From: Neelides folsomi
Taxonomy: Eukaryota; Arthropoda; Collembola; Neelipleona; Neelidae
Direction of reading: 5' to 3'
Assembly (NCBI GenBank): GCA_034687125.1
Contig: JAQGBZ010000008.1
Location: forward strand, 537,128 to 601,127
DNA length: 64,000 nucleotides
The translations under genes and the position numbers were made by a program. Of this stretch, positions 54,401-64,000 are shown piece after piece. The notes under the pieces were generated by a model. The model ran no database searches. It was not told where the DNA came from and saw nothing but the letters and a program-made list of their open reading frames with translations. Every line of letters starts with the position of its first letter. Within the stretch, counting starts at the first letter, position 1.

Positions 54401-57400
54401 GTATTTCCACTCGCTCGACTTCCACTGTTGTGGACTTGGACGTAATGAGAAAATACTTTTCACATTCCCTTTCAACTTGACCCATCCAATTGTTCAACGA
54501 CCCAAGTGAATCGGAGAGACATGAGACGATTCAACGATGCGGTGACTAACCACGTTCACCAAATTCACCTTTATCAACATACTTTTTTTAACTTTTATAT
54601 TATTCCATCTCGAAAAGTTTGAAACAAAGCAAATGCTTCTAACTTATAAATAAATATACTGATATATACAGTATAAGTACAGTATAATATATATACTGAT
54701 ATTTGTAGATCACTATCATACCAATACATATAATGTATTAGTATATGGTTAAGAAATGTAAGATAAACATTTGAGAAATATGTTTATAAATTATATTGGT
54801 ATTTTATATCAAGAAAGGGAAAGCATATGAGATATTTTTGTTGTGTAAAATAAAAAAGAATTCTCTACTGCATTTTCTCAAATTGAAGCGGAAGGAATGA
54901 AGAGAGAAAAGCACTTTCCCCGATCGCCCATTTCTTCGAGTGTAATGGGGGATTTGGGGATATTGAGAACTTCCCCCACCATGTGGGACAATAAGAAGGA
55001 GGAAGAAGGTGCCTGGGAATTCTTTTTATATATGATGAGGAGTCAAATATATAGTAATATTAGGAATATACTTTTCCCAGTAAGGAGGAAATCGGAGAAA
55101 ACTCAGAGTTTTGGAATGTATTAGAAAACCTAATGCTCTGCTTTTCGGCTCACTTTCCCAAATAATACTTTTTTCAATAGCCGAGTTTCCACTCTCTGGG
55201 TGAGTTTGGTACATAAAGTTCTGTTCTATATTTCTCCCTCTTTTGAGTAAAATGGGGATTGAGTTGGAAAATAAAATGAGTTGGTTCTCAATTTTCCTTT
55301 TTTTATATTTTCCCATCTGCCGAGGATGTTGGGGAATTGAGAATCGAAGCTTTTTTTGTTACCGGATTTTGGTTTTCCTTTTGAGGTCTCTGAGCCAGTC
55401 ACGTGGTGGATCATCAAATCTCTGACGGGTGTGGAATGGGGATTGGAACGGCTACTTGAAGAGCAGAGATTCCTATACATAGTTAAGTCTTGTATAGACC
55501 CTAGTTAACAATAGTTAAGATTCTTATAGCAAAGTCCCACAAGGTTCCTGAAATGATAGGATGAAGAAAAGAGCGAAGCACTCAAAGCTCTTCTTTTTTT
55601 CATTTATTTGCTTTCTTTCCCAATCTCTTATTTCACATTTGACATCCAATATCCGAAGATAAGATCCACAGGAGAGATGCAAAAATAGGATTCCCCGTCC
55701 AAAGACGTAGGTTTCGGAAGGATAGCTTATTTATATTTATGCACTCCGATTCCCATTAGCTTCAACTAGAAATCTTCAATTTCCTCGAGAGGATTCCCCA
55801 TGAAAATAAAATTAATGGGATTTCGGAATCGGCTCTGTTGGCCCATTGAACTTCGCCTCCTTCAATCCTCCCATGTCTCATTGAGAATTTCCCTAGTTTG
55901 ATCATTATCTTTATGATTCCCATTAGGAATACTTAGAAATTTATCAATGTGCCATAAGATGGGATTTATCAAATGTATGAACCATAGGGCCTTGTAAGGA
56001 GCATTAAAAAATAAAATTCCTTTATCCACTCTGTCACCGCCGGCTATTAAAAGTTGTATGGGTTGGGGAATAGAAATTTGTCATAAACTGCGCCCGTCAC
56101 TGTGAGAGAGCACCGCACTATTATAGTCAGTTAGAGGAACCATTCTTTTCTTGGGAAATTTACTGGACCAAAGAACATTAGTAGAAAACCTTGGGAAATG
56201 CACAGGGGGAAATAGTTAAAAATATATGAATTTATGAACCGTCGCACCGCCACGAAACATTTACATGATTTGTGGCTCATCGTCAATTTAGGTTCAAGTT
56301 AGAACTCTGACGGGTTCTTTTGAATGGTGTGGGACGAAACATTTTGAATTAACCAGTAGATCATTTATTAATGGAGCATTTATTTAATAGAAACTAACTG
56401 ATTCTACATTATTTTTATTAAATAAACACTGTATGACTGTATGTAATAGTAATAAGTAATTTTTTAGGTAAAATATTTTTTGTAAAGCACTACAATATTA
56501 AAGTTATTGATTGTTTACTTTTTGTATACCAAATAATGGTTAAAGTTAGACTCGTATTAGGTAAGAGTATAAAGGCAAGTTAATTTAATATGAAAATCAT
56601 ACGAGTAATTTTATGTGTTGGCGCATGTGGTTTAATAGTGTCTCATTTATTAATGAGATCCCAGATAGAGAAGTGGGAAGCGTGGGAAAAGGGAGATTAT
56701 TATTTGTAACAGCCAAATTACAATCAAGTTGGATCAAGCGGAGTTCAGCTCGGGCGTTGATGTTCATTGAACCGAAGAAAGTAATGAGCGGTGATATAAT
56801 ACACGTTGATATAATACGCTTTATTCCAAAAGCCTATGCCTAAGACACCGAGGATCCAAAATGTGGAACACGTACATTCGTTTACGCTCGTGTTACGTAA
56901 ACGTACTACGACATTATTATCGATTAAAACCATCGGAACGATCTATATGGAATTCTCTATTATAGCTGTTATAAGCTTTCGTATGGACCATATAAATAAA
57001 AGTCATCATATGGAGAAAGCATGTGGAAGATGTAAAACATACAGCATACCAATGGTACTAATGTAGTATATTGTGGTATACCACAAATATGGAACTGTAT
57101 TAAGAGATGTGTGTTCCTATCATCTTACACATAATTATAATGTGATGTTATTCAGACTTTCCATCATCCTTTGGCAGACACTCGGAAGGGAATTTGACAT
57201 TCTTTCTTTATTATTTTATTCCTTCCTTTCTCTTCCACCCCACCGGAGTGGAGGAAAAGTTCAATTATAACTCACAACATCCTCAATTTTTTATTTTTCC
57301 TATTCGAGGACAAAGTCTTAATGATCTCGTTCCTACAATGTCCAACAAAGGGCAATAATGTTCAAATATTGTTTTCCTTTTTTCATAACTATCCGCTCTT

Positions 57401-60400
57401 ATGACCCTCGTCGTATATTTTAAGAAAAAGCGAAGGGAAATTGTTATAAAAACTGTTATAAAAAGAGAAATAAAAAACATTTGAGACCTCGTCACGTTTA
57501 TATATAAAAGAGCTTATGGTTTGTACGGGGTTGAGGGCTATGATAATAAAGTGTCAAAGGAGTCATAAGGAGAGGAAGGAAAGCAGTGAATCGGATGGAG
57601 CATAATTGTGGAGAGGGGCCCTGTCGAGTCTAAATGGATAAAAGGGTTGAAGGAATGGAGATTTATGAGTTTCAGCCTCCTTCATCTTCACCATTTCAAA
57701 TCGATTGTGAATAAAATTGTGAAGACTTGCTCCGGAGATCCCCAAACAACTCCTGATTTATGGCCTTCTAATGGGGAAGAATGGGGGTCAACAAGGACAT
57801 GGAGGATTCCGTTTTAATATCCTTTCAATCCAATAAAGAAAGTCTGTTTTACATTTCCAGTTTTTTATACTACACGAGGCTTTCAATAATGCCCCCTTTA
57901 GAATATCAGTTAAAAATTCTCAGTTTTTTATAAGCCGATTTTTTAATCCCCGGTATGTGAAATCTTGGGGTTTTTTTGCTAAGCCGAGTTTTTAATTCCT
58001 GGTTTTATAAGAATTTTCTTTACTAAATTTTGTATTTTTTTACTTTTTAGGAATCCTTCTTCTCTACAGCTGTCAAGACGTTGATAACAGTTTCTACCGC
58101 TATTTTACTTGGATTGATTGGTGCATATCACGCTCTGGAAGTTCAAGTAAGTTTGGGAATTTTTCATTAGCATTATTAAAAATCCCAAGGGCAGGAATTT
58201 ATCAAAGATTTAACAACTCGACAACAAGTTGATTAAAAATGGAGGTGAATAGGAAAAGTGCGTTCAAGTTTTGCGTAATGTTTTTCAAACTTATGAAATT
58301 AAAATATTATTTATATTAGGGGAATGGAAATTTTATTACGTTCCTCGAGTCGAGGGCGTAATGGGTGGAAAGTTGAAAGGGCGTTTAATAAAAGATGAAT
58401 CCCCCTCATCATGAATATTCCGAGGGGCGGAGAAGAACTAAATAAATAATGATGTTGTGGTGGAAGGTAGAAAGTTGCTTAGCTTTCCAACCACTTTGCC
58501 TTCTTTCAATGTTCTTAATGTGGAAATCCTCCTTTGAAACCCGAACTTCCTCCCAAGTCCTTCAAGACCCATTCGGAAATTCGGAAATGACCGACTTCGG
58601 TGTCCTTAAGGACTTGGATTTGTGAGAATCCTCCGGAGCCCAGCTGGATCATTTGGGCCCATCAGAAGCACCGGATTGGCCTTTGGCCAACTCCAATATG
58701 GAGAAATCTCGAAATGGAACCACATATGTACGTACTACATAGTGGGGATATATCTTATAATGTAACTACAAAAGACATGGTCGTAAGACACTCAATGAGG
58801 GGATGTGCGGAGATCCCTCATTCTCCCACGGAGATATTCAAACCCTCGGTTCAACAACTCAAGAGGATCCTTCAAATTCAAAATCTACATTTACTTAACT
58901 TTCAATCTCGCGAGTAAACCGTTTATTCACTTCTAGTAAAAATTCATTAAATCTAACAAGGTTTATAAAATATTTTAATTATTTCATTTCTCATATTTTA
59001 ATATCGCTCATATCTCATTATTTTTATTAAACATGCACAACAATGAAGCACTTTTTAAGGACATTTTCTGAATTTAATTATGAACTTGGCCTTCAACATG
59101 ATTTGTATTCACTTTTTATTAAAATAATTATATAGAATTTGACAAGATTGATATATTTGAACTGGTAGTCGGGCGAATAAACGTAAAGTGTGGGTTTGAA
59201 GATAGATGAGCCACGGGTCATTAAATATACTTTTTGCTACACATTTCCCCTCTTTCACCTCCTTTAGACCGAGGATTGGAAGGAGAATAAAAAGTGAATT
59301 TATTATCAGAGTTGGGGAAATTTCTCCAACTTGGATCGTTTCCACACTGTGCTGAATAAAGGGAGTCATTTGACTTCCAATTGAATTCTCTCTTTCGGTC
59401 GCGGCGGAGATGTGAGATGAAAAGGAATTGGGAGAAAGTCGTTGTCTCCACCCGGTTCGTCTCCATTACGTATCATGATTGACTTCGGTCAAGGCTGCCT
59501 CATGTCAACCAAATGCGTAGGTCGGGGAAATCAACTTTAATGCTTTTTTCTATACTTCATATATTTCACATCATTTTTCAAATCTCCTATAAAATACATT
59601 TTACTATACATTTTAGTATGAACATATCACTCTCACAATTACATGATATGATATGTGTATGTACTATAATGTCTGTATTTATATATGCATGCAATGTTAT
59701 ACATAATGAAACTCTATATATAGTAGGATTGTTATATTAAAGCTTGGCTAAAACGTGTTACAGATAACATTTATTGCATTTCTTGCATAAACAATCATAA
59801 TATGGGTCTGTCAGACGAGAACATTTCATCTTGGGGAGATCGCATCAGACGTTGTTTAATGAATGCTAATCAAGTCATATACTTAATTCCCCCATGCAAT
59901 CAGAAGACGAGACAGCAATGACAAATGTAAATAAATACATATAAACCCCAAACATGTTATACTGCCATACGTTGATGGTTAAATTTAATTGAAAACAAAG
60001 AGAATTAAAAGTAAATACAATTGTTAAAAGCTTAAGAAAAAACATGGAAAAATAGATGGTAAAGATAGGATTTAGCTCTTCTGTGGGATGATACGCTTTC
60101 TATAATCAAACCATGTAGTTGTTTATTATTAACAAGTTGGCCTTATGCATGCATGGAAAAGGAAATAAGGGGAAATAAATATTAGATATAAAGTACACGT
60201 ATTGGATATTAAGGTGAGGGTTCGTCTATTGGGAAGTTGCGCAGGAGGAGTCGAGTCAGATTTGATTAGGAGGATTTGTAGCGTAAATGGGTCAAGCATG
60301 TTGGAGTGGAAGAACCTTAATTTATGTATTTTCCCTTCTCATCAACTCAAGAACCCCATGAATCTGTAAAGGAGGACTAGAAAAATCCGAATCTCTCCAA

Positions 60401-63400
60401 TAAGCCCTTGAGGCCCTTGAGGGAGCAGTGAAATAAAGAAAGCATCAAATATAAAGTTGAAGATTTCCTTAATAATGTCCCTCAGGAAAAGAACAATTCG
60501 GATCAATTGGGGTTTCCATCAAATGAAGAAAAACTTTCCTATTTTTCATTTATTTTCCCTTTCTTGAGTCCTCATTGAATTCTTCAACTCTTCCCAATTC
60601 TTGTTGAGATTCTTCTCCAATTCTTCTCCATTTCGTCTTGGATGGGCCAAGATTCTTCTTGAATTCTTGGTGGATCGGAATAAAAATAATGAAATTGTTT
60701 ACCATTAGACCTAACCTCTCCCACCATCATCTCCTTGTCTCTCCTTGACTCGGAGTCATCAGTTATCGACCGGGGATTAGTCTATTCATTTACGATCACT
60801 TTGCTTATCGATCTCCTTTATCTCCCCGGTCTGAAGTGGGACCAAGTTGTAAATGGAGTTGGGTTCTTGAGTTTGAGTTTGGGGCTGATGAGGTTGATAG
60901 CGTCCTTTTAGAAAAGGAGGAGGAGCGGAAGAAAAGAGAAATTAGGATAGCGGGAAAGTCAATTTATCATTGGAGAGATTGGGAGGGAATTTGGGAGAGA
61001 ATTTGAAGTCTTTTTCCCACGAGGCATCCAGGAGATAAGGAGGGGAAAGGAGAGATAAAGAGGAAGTGAAGAGGGCCAGTAAGGGCACCCTTTTCTTCTC
61101 TCAAAATTACAATAGGAGTAAAGTGGGTAGTCAAATAAACTCCCGCCTATCGATTAACTTCTCCTTCCCACCACACCCACAATCTTCCTATTTTACCCGC
61201 TTTTAACTATATCCAACTTTATACCAAACTTTATTAATTTTTAAAATATGCAAAATTATATAAAATACACTTTAGAAAATGCAAACATCTCCTACATATC
61301 ATACATTCAATGTATCACACTCGGAAACACTCTAGCTAATATACTACATTAATAAAGAAAAATAGCTATATAGCTTTAATATCCAAAAGTGTACCATATC
61401 TAATATGAAATTCTCTATACAAATCATGAACACACTTTTTAAAAACTTCGTCGTTATTTAGGAAAAATATGACAAATATTAAAAGCGAGCATTTAATACT
61501 TAAATGTGTAAAAGGATATTAAACAGGTAGTTAACTTACATTATAAACCGTTATAAAAGATATAGCCAAAATATGACTTTTTTAACGTTTCATTTTTCTA
61601 CGGTTTCTTATCACATTGTTGTCATATTGGGAGTTTGTTCATAAGTGGTAGAATAAAAATGGGCGTTAAATATAAGGTAAATATAAGGTATCTGTCTTAA
61701 GGATAAGGTAAGAGAGTATCTTTTGTGAAAGTTGGGGGAGAATATCGTGATTATAACCAAGGACTTCCGGCTTTGAGAAATGTGAGAGAAGTGAGGGAAG
61801 TGGATGAGAGGAAATATCTTTTTAATAATACAACTTTGAGCTCTCATTTTGAAGGGGGAGGAGAAAATGAATTTCCTTAATGGAAAATAGAAAGCCCCGC
61901 CGGCCTTTCAATATGCCCGACAATAAAATCTCACTCTGGTCCTCCTCTTATACACGCCAATTAATTTTAAAGGGAACCTCTTTACCCAAAAACTCCCTCT
62001 TATTGCATTTTATAAAGATAAAAGCTTTCCCTCAATAAAAGTCCACTTGATTTCATAAGGAATTTTAGTTGGAATTTAATTATTAATGGAAATATTATTT
62101 TCCCAAGAGGTTTCTCCTTGTTTTTTCTCCTTTTCCCAAGTTGAAGAGAAAAAAACTGCGTAATTTTATTATGAACTAATGTATTGTAAAGGTAATGGAA
62201 TTAAAATAAAATGTGATTGTGAGTGACTTGCTTTAAGGGAAAATTGTAATTGTAATGAATTTACGAGATTCTCCAATTAGCTAAGAATAAGCGATGAGAG
62301 ACCCTTGGGTATGTAATAGTTAAATATAACAAGGCTTTGCTCAGATATGCTTTATTTCATTATGTTCATTCCATTTCCATCAATTTAGCTGTTAAACATG
62401 GAATTAAGATTGAGGGGAAGACGACGAAGGAAGAAGAATTGATTGAAAATAAATTGGTCGAGTTAAGTAAGAGGAAATTTGTTTTTCCTCCAACGGCACC
62501 ATAAATTTTAATTTACACTCCTTTTTCACTTCCTCTAACTTCCGCTCAAATTCACATCCAACTGACAGAGGAAATAAATATATCGGCCGAACATCGGAAA
62601 ATCAATCTACTTATGCAGAACATTAACAGAGTCATTTGAGATTGAACATGAAAATCAGTACATAAAAATTCACTGCAGCCATTTGGAATCTCAATTTGGA
62701 GGATCTACGAGATTTCTTGTTCAATTTAAAGTTTCTTATTAAGAAATTCTTTCTACTTTTCTTTATAACTTTATTCTTTATATCCTTTTTATTAAAAGTT
62801 CTACAGAATTTTCAAATTGTGTAGATATACTCAACATTATATTCGACATATAGTAAATACTTATATTACCAACACATTTAATAGGAGAAACTCTTATTGC
62901 TAATTTATACTGCATACTACATTCATATTATGATATATGTAATGTATATTATGTATGTATGGTAGAGAATTATTTGTATTTTGTATTATTATCTCGGTGA
63001 TAGATTCATATAATTGAACTATTATACAGAAATCGAGAAAATTATCCAGGAAATTCGAAAATGAGAATAAATGCATTGGTGAATAATGGAATATTTTATT
63101 GACCTTTAAACTCCACATTTTGTAAAATTGAAAAGAAGTAAGTGGGGAAGTTGAGCGGATTGTAAGATGTTGATGGGGTCGTGAAAGCGGTAGCCCCTTT
63201 CCTCGCTCAATCTCTCGGCAATAAACCATTGGAAATATTATTTATATGGGAAGTCGTAAACTTTCCCAGCGTCCCTTCCCAAACGATTTCACGGCCAATT
63301 TCGAAAAAGTGCACTGTGTACACAGCATGGGAGATAAATAATATAAATTTTTCTCATATTCAAACTTTTATGATTCAAATTGAAAAGAATTATTCGTCAT

Positions 63401-63777
63401 TTGGCAGAGGTATTAAGGAAGATGAAAATGGGGGATTGTCGTTTGAAAAAAGATAGAAATCTTTCCTTGAAAAAGATCCTTCTTTTATTCACTCTGGGCT
63501 TAAAAAAGAGGAATGAAGAATGGAAATGGAAATGGGGGAGAAGAGGGAATTAAAGTGAAGGAGAATAATGCTCGGGTTTTATATTCTTACTTTTTCTTCT
63601 TTCCAGCTCTTCATGATTGACAATTGTGCTGATGACTGGAGAATTGCAATGACGCCACAGCGGATGTCACAAATTATCCTCGAGTTGGCGATATGCGCTG
63701 TTCATCCTTTCCCTCAAAATTACAATTTCTCATGGACCACCAAACTGCCCAACCATCATGGAATAACACTCACTCAA
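41997..63777 (+). CDS. SK: SK-type small-conductance calcium-activated potassium channel (3'-partial, 7 visible exons)
   Basis: KCNN-family potassium channel subunit. It opens on calcium binding to bound calmodulin and produces the after-hyperpolarisation in neurons and muscle. Seven exons join in frame: a Ser/Thr-rich cytoplasmic N-terminus, a Cys/His-rich block, the arthropod SK block ([49 protein letters not shown]), the diagnostic [20 protein letters not shown] followed by [12 protein letters not shown] and S1, then S2 ([20 protein letters not shown]) and the S2-S3 stretch [17 protein letters not shown]3 to S6, the pore and the calmodulin-binding domain lie right of the window. The Met at 41997 is preferred for its AAAATG context; the in-frame ATG at 41973 would add eight residues, and an in-frame TAA lies near 41944. 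Introns total over 20 kb. Alternative 5' exons are usual in this family. Confidence 0.95.
42419..43023. other. SK intron 1, 0.6 kb
   Basis: AT-rich; nothing recognised. Confidence 0.55.
43024..43266 (+). CDS. SK: SK channel exon 2: Cys/His-rich N-terminal block
   Basis: Acceptor attgcag, donor gtgagt at 43267. Encodes [38 protein letters not shown], then [20 protein letters not shown]. Two CxxC pairs (CSRC, CLYC) with surrounding His suggest a possible metal-binding or redox element, by inference only. Competing frames with long ORFs on both strands were rejected because only this frame joins exons 1 and 3. Confidence 0.82.
43534..43633 (+). CDS. SK: SK channel exon 3
   Basis: 100-nt exon, acceptor cttccag, donor gtaaga at 43634. 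Encodes [20 protein letters not shown] then [13 protein letters not shown], which matches the conserved [13 protein letters not shown] segment of arthropod SK channels. Too short for an ORF scan. Confidence 0.9.
45547..45584. repeat. perfect 16-bp inverted repeat (hairpin)
   Basis: Left arm TTCAACTATAATTTGG at 45547-45562, six-base loop, and right arm at 45569-45584, its exact reverse complement. Not adjacent to any exon. Confidence 0.85.
47268..47281. repeat. short TA microsatellite
   Basis: About seven TA units inside SK intron 3. Confidence 0.7.
50177..50327 (+). CDS. SK: SK channel exon 4
   Basis: The acceptor is the AG of tgtatgtag (50175-50176), so the apparent in-frame TAG stop is the splice site itself. 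Donor gtgaga at 50328. Encodes [40 protein letters not shown] and [10 protein letters not shown]. LRKPxSTLSIPG following RQFKQ is the order seen in fly SK. The ATG at 50216 could serve a short isoform but need not be a start. Confidence 0.9.
50328..51429. other. SK intron 4, 1.1 kb
   Basis: AT-rich intron; a minus-strand ORF overlapping 51093-51437 is a chance frame. Confidence 0.55.
51430..51587 (+). CDS. SK: SK channel exon 5: pre-S1 and S1
   Basis: Acceptor cttttccag, donor gtgagt at 51588. Encodes [20 protein letters not shown], then [20 protein letters not shown] (S1) and [12 protein letters not shown]. This is the most diagnostic SK segment in the window. Confidence 0.97.
51588..58050. 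other. SK intron 5, 6.5 kb
   Basis: AT-rich with TA-rich patches near 53000-53330 and 54650-54800. A patch at 56610-57070 has overlapping plus-strand ORFs and an 8-bp inverted repeat (CGTTTACG at 56879-56886, CGTAAACG at 56896-56903). No exon recognised. Confidence 0.5.
58051..58146 (+). CDS. SK: SK channel exon 6: S2
   Basis: 32 codons, acceptor cttttag, donor gtaagt at 58147. Encodes [20 protein letters not shown] and [12 protein letters not shown], the S2 helix and the conserved AYHALEVQ. Found by homology; it is too short for an ORF scan. Confidence 0.96.
58147..63606. other. SK intron 6, 5.5 kb
   Basis: AT-rich, with TA-rich patches near 59570-59730, 61250-61420 and 62820-62960. The ORF at 58600-58917 shows no family features. 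No further exon recognised. Confidence 0.5.
63607..63777 (+). CDS. SK: SK channel exon 7: S2-S3 region
   Basis: Acceptor tttccag, donor gtaaaa at 63778; 57 codons. Encodes [40 protein letters not shown] and [17 protein letters not shown]. The next expected block, before S4, would begin beyond the window. Confidence 0.95.
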
Positions 63778-63921
63778 GTAAAATTTAGTAACATTTTTCA
63801 TTATTTATTACATTATGTACAGGGAGGGCCAAAAGTATCTTTCTTTTTTTAATCAGCTCGTATCTCTTTTAATCTTTAACCAATTTTTTAACATTTGGCA
63901 ATGGTAATGCATATATTATAT

Positions 63922-63943
63922 GAATATATTATATAATATATTC
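63922..63943. repeat. perfect 22-bp AT-rich palindrome
   Basis: Self-complementary run from GAATATATTAT to its mirror half, in the 3' untranslated part of the transposon between the transposase stop and the terminal repeat. Confidence 0.8.
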
Positions 63944-63950
63944 AGTAATA

Positions 63951-64000
63951 TTATTTTGTCACTTGAGCTCCATCAGCTTCGAGGCAGCGTTGCAAACGCA
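63951..64000 (-). CDS. transposase C-terminus (partial)
   Basis: Minus-strand frame RLQRCLEADGAQVTK then TAA (complement of 63951-63953). The pattern LQxCLEADG is typical of the extreme C-terminus of Tc1/mariner transposases. Intactness of the gene cannot be judged. Confidence 0.65.
   Translation of the reverse strand, partial: RLQRCLEADGAQVTK

Larger units (their letters stand above)
63820..64000 (-). mobile_element. Tc1/mariner-superfamily element, 3' end only
   Basis: Begins CAGGGAGGGCCAAAAGTATC directly after a TA dinucleotide (63818-63819), the usual terminal form and target of this superfamily. Reading the minus strand from the right edge gives the last 16 residues of a transposase. 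It is inserted in the SK intron after exon 7; the remainder lies outside the window. Confidence 0.7.

Noticed and set aside
56613-57066. Overlapping plus-strand ORFs of 76 codons each
   Set aside because: No conserved motif, no compatible splice signals with the SK gene, and no start context.

Overview
This is an AT-rich arthropod nuclear window. The evidence is a multi-exon para-type voltage-gated sodium channel, a second spliced ion-channel gene, short AT-rich introns (about 70-150 nt among the small ones) with GT-AG ends, and decayed Tc1/mariner elements. Channel residues look arthropod, probably pancrustacean, but species cannot be fixed from the sequence alone.

Layout. (1) 262-15208, plus strand: 27 exons giving about 1,922 residues of a para/NaV1 sodium channel, from just before segment S1 of domain I to the natural stop. 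The N-terminal exons lie left of the window. The exon phases close without a break. The DEKA selectivity ring, the MFM inactivation motif, the EF-hand-like and IQ-like C-terminal regions and a PDZ-type tail are all present. (2) 15209-19379: 3' UTR and intergenic DNA. (3) 19380-20660: a mariner element with 27-bp inverted ends and a broken minus-strand transposase, which carries a 74-bp intron-like insert. (4) 20661-41972: mostly non-coding. It holds one unrecognised but well-formed three-exon gene (29105-29895, 182 residues), bracketed by a diverged direct repeat about 1.35 kb apart, and one tiny ORF behind a TATA/initiator pair (38836-39061). (5) 41997 to the right edge, plus strand: the 5' half of an SK-type (KCNN) small-conductance calcium-activated potassium channel. 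Seven exons are visible, running from the N-terminus into the S3 region; the pore and calmodulin-binding region lie beyond the window. Its long introns hold GC-rich islands, a perfect 16-bp hairpin and, from 63820, the 3' end of a second Tc1/mariner element.

Both recognised genes control neuronal and muscle excitability: the sodium channel drives the spike and the SK channel produces the calcium-dependent after-hyperpolarisation. They lie in tandem about 27 kb apart. Points worth a second look are a valine at the pyrethroid-site position 929, exon spacing that rules out the insect mutually exclusive exons c/d and k/l, an ambiguous splice donor in the C-terminal domain, the unknown three-exon gene with its flanking repeats, and the intron-like segment inside the mariner.
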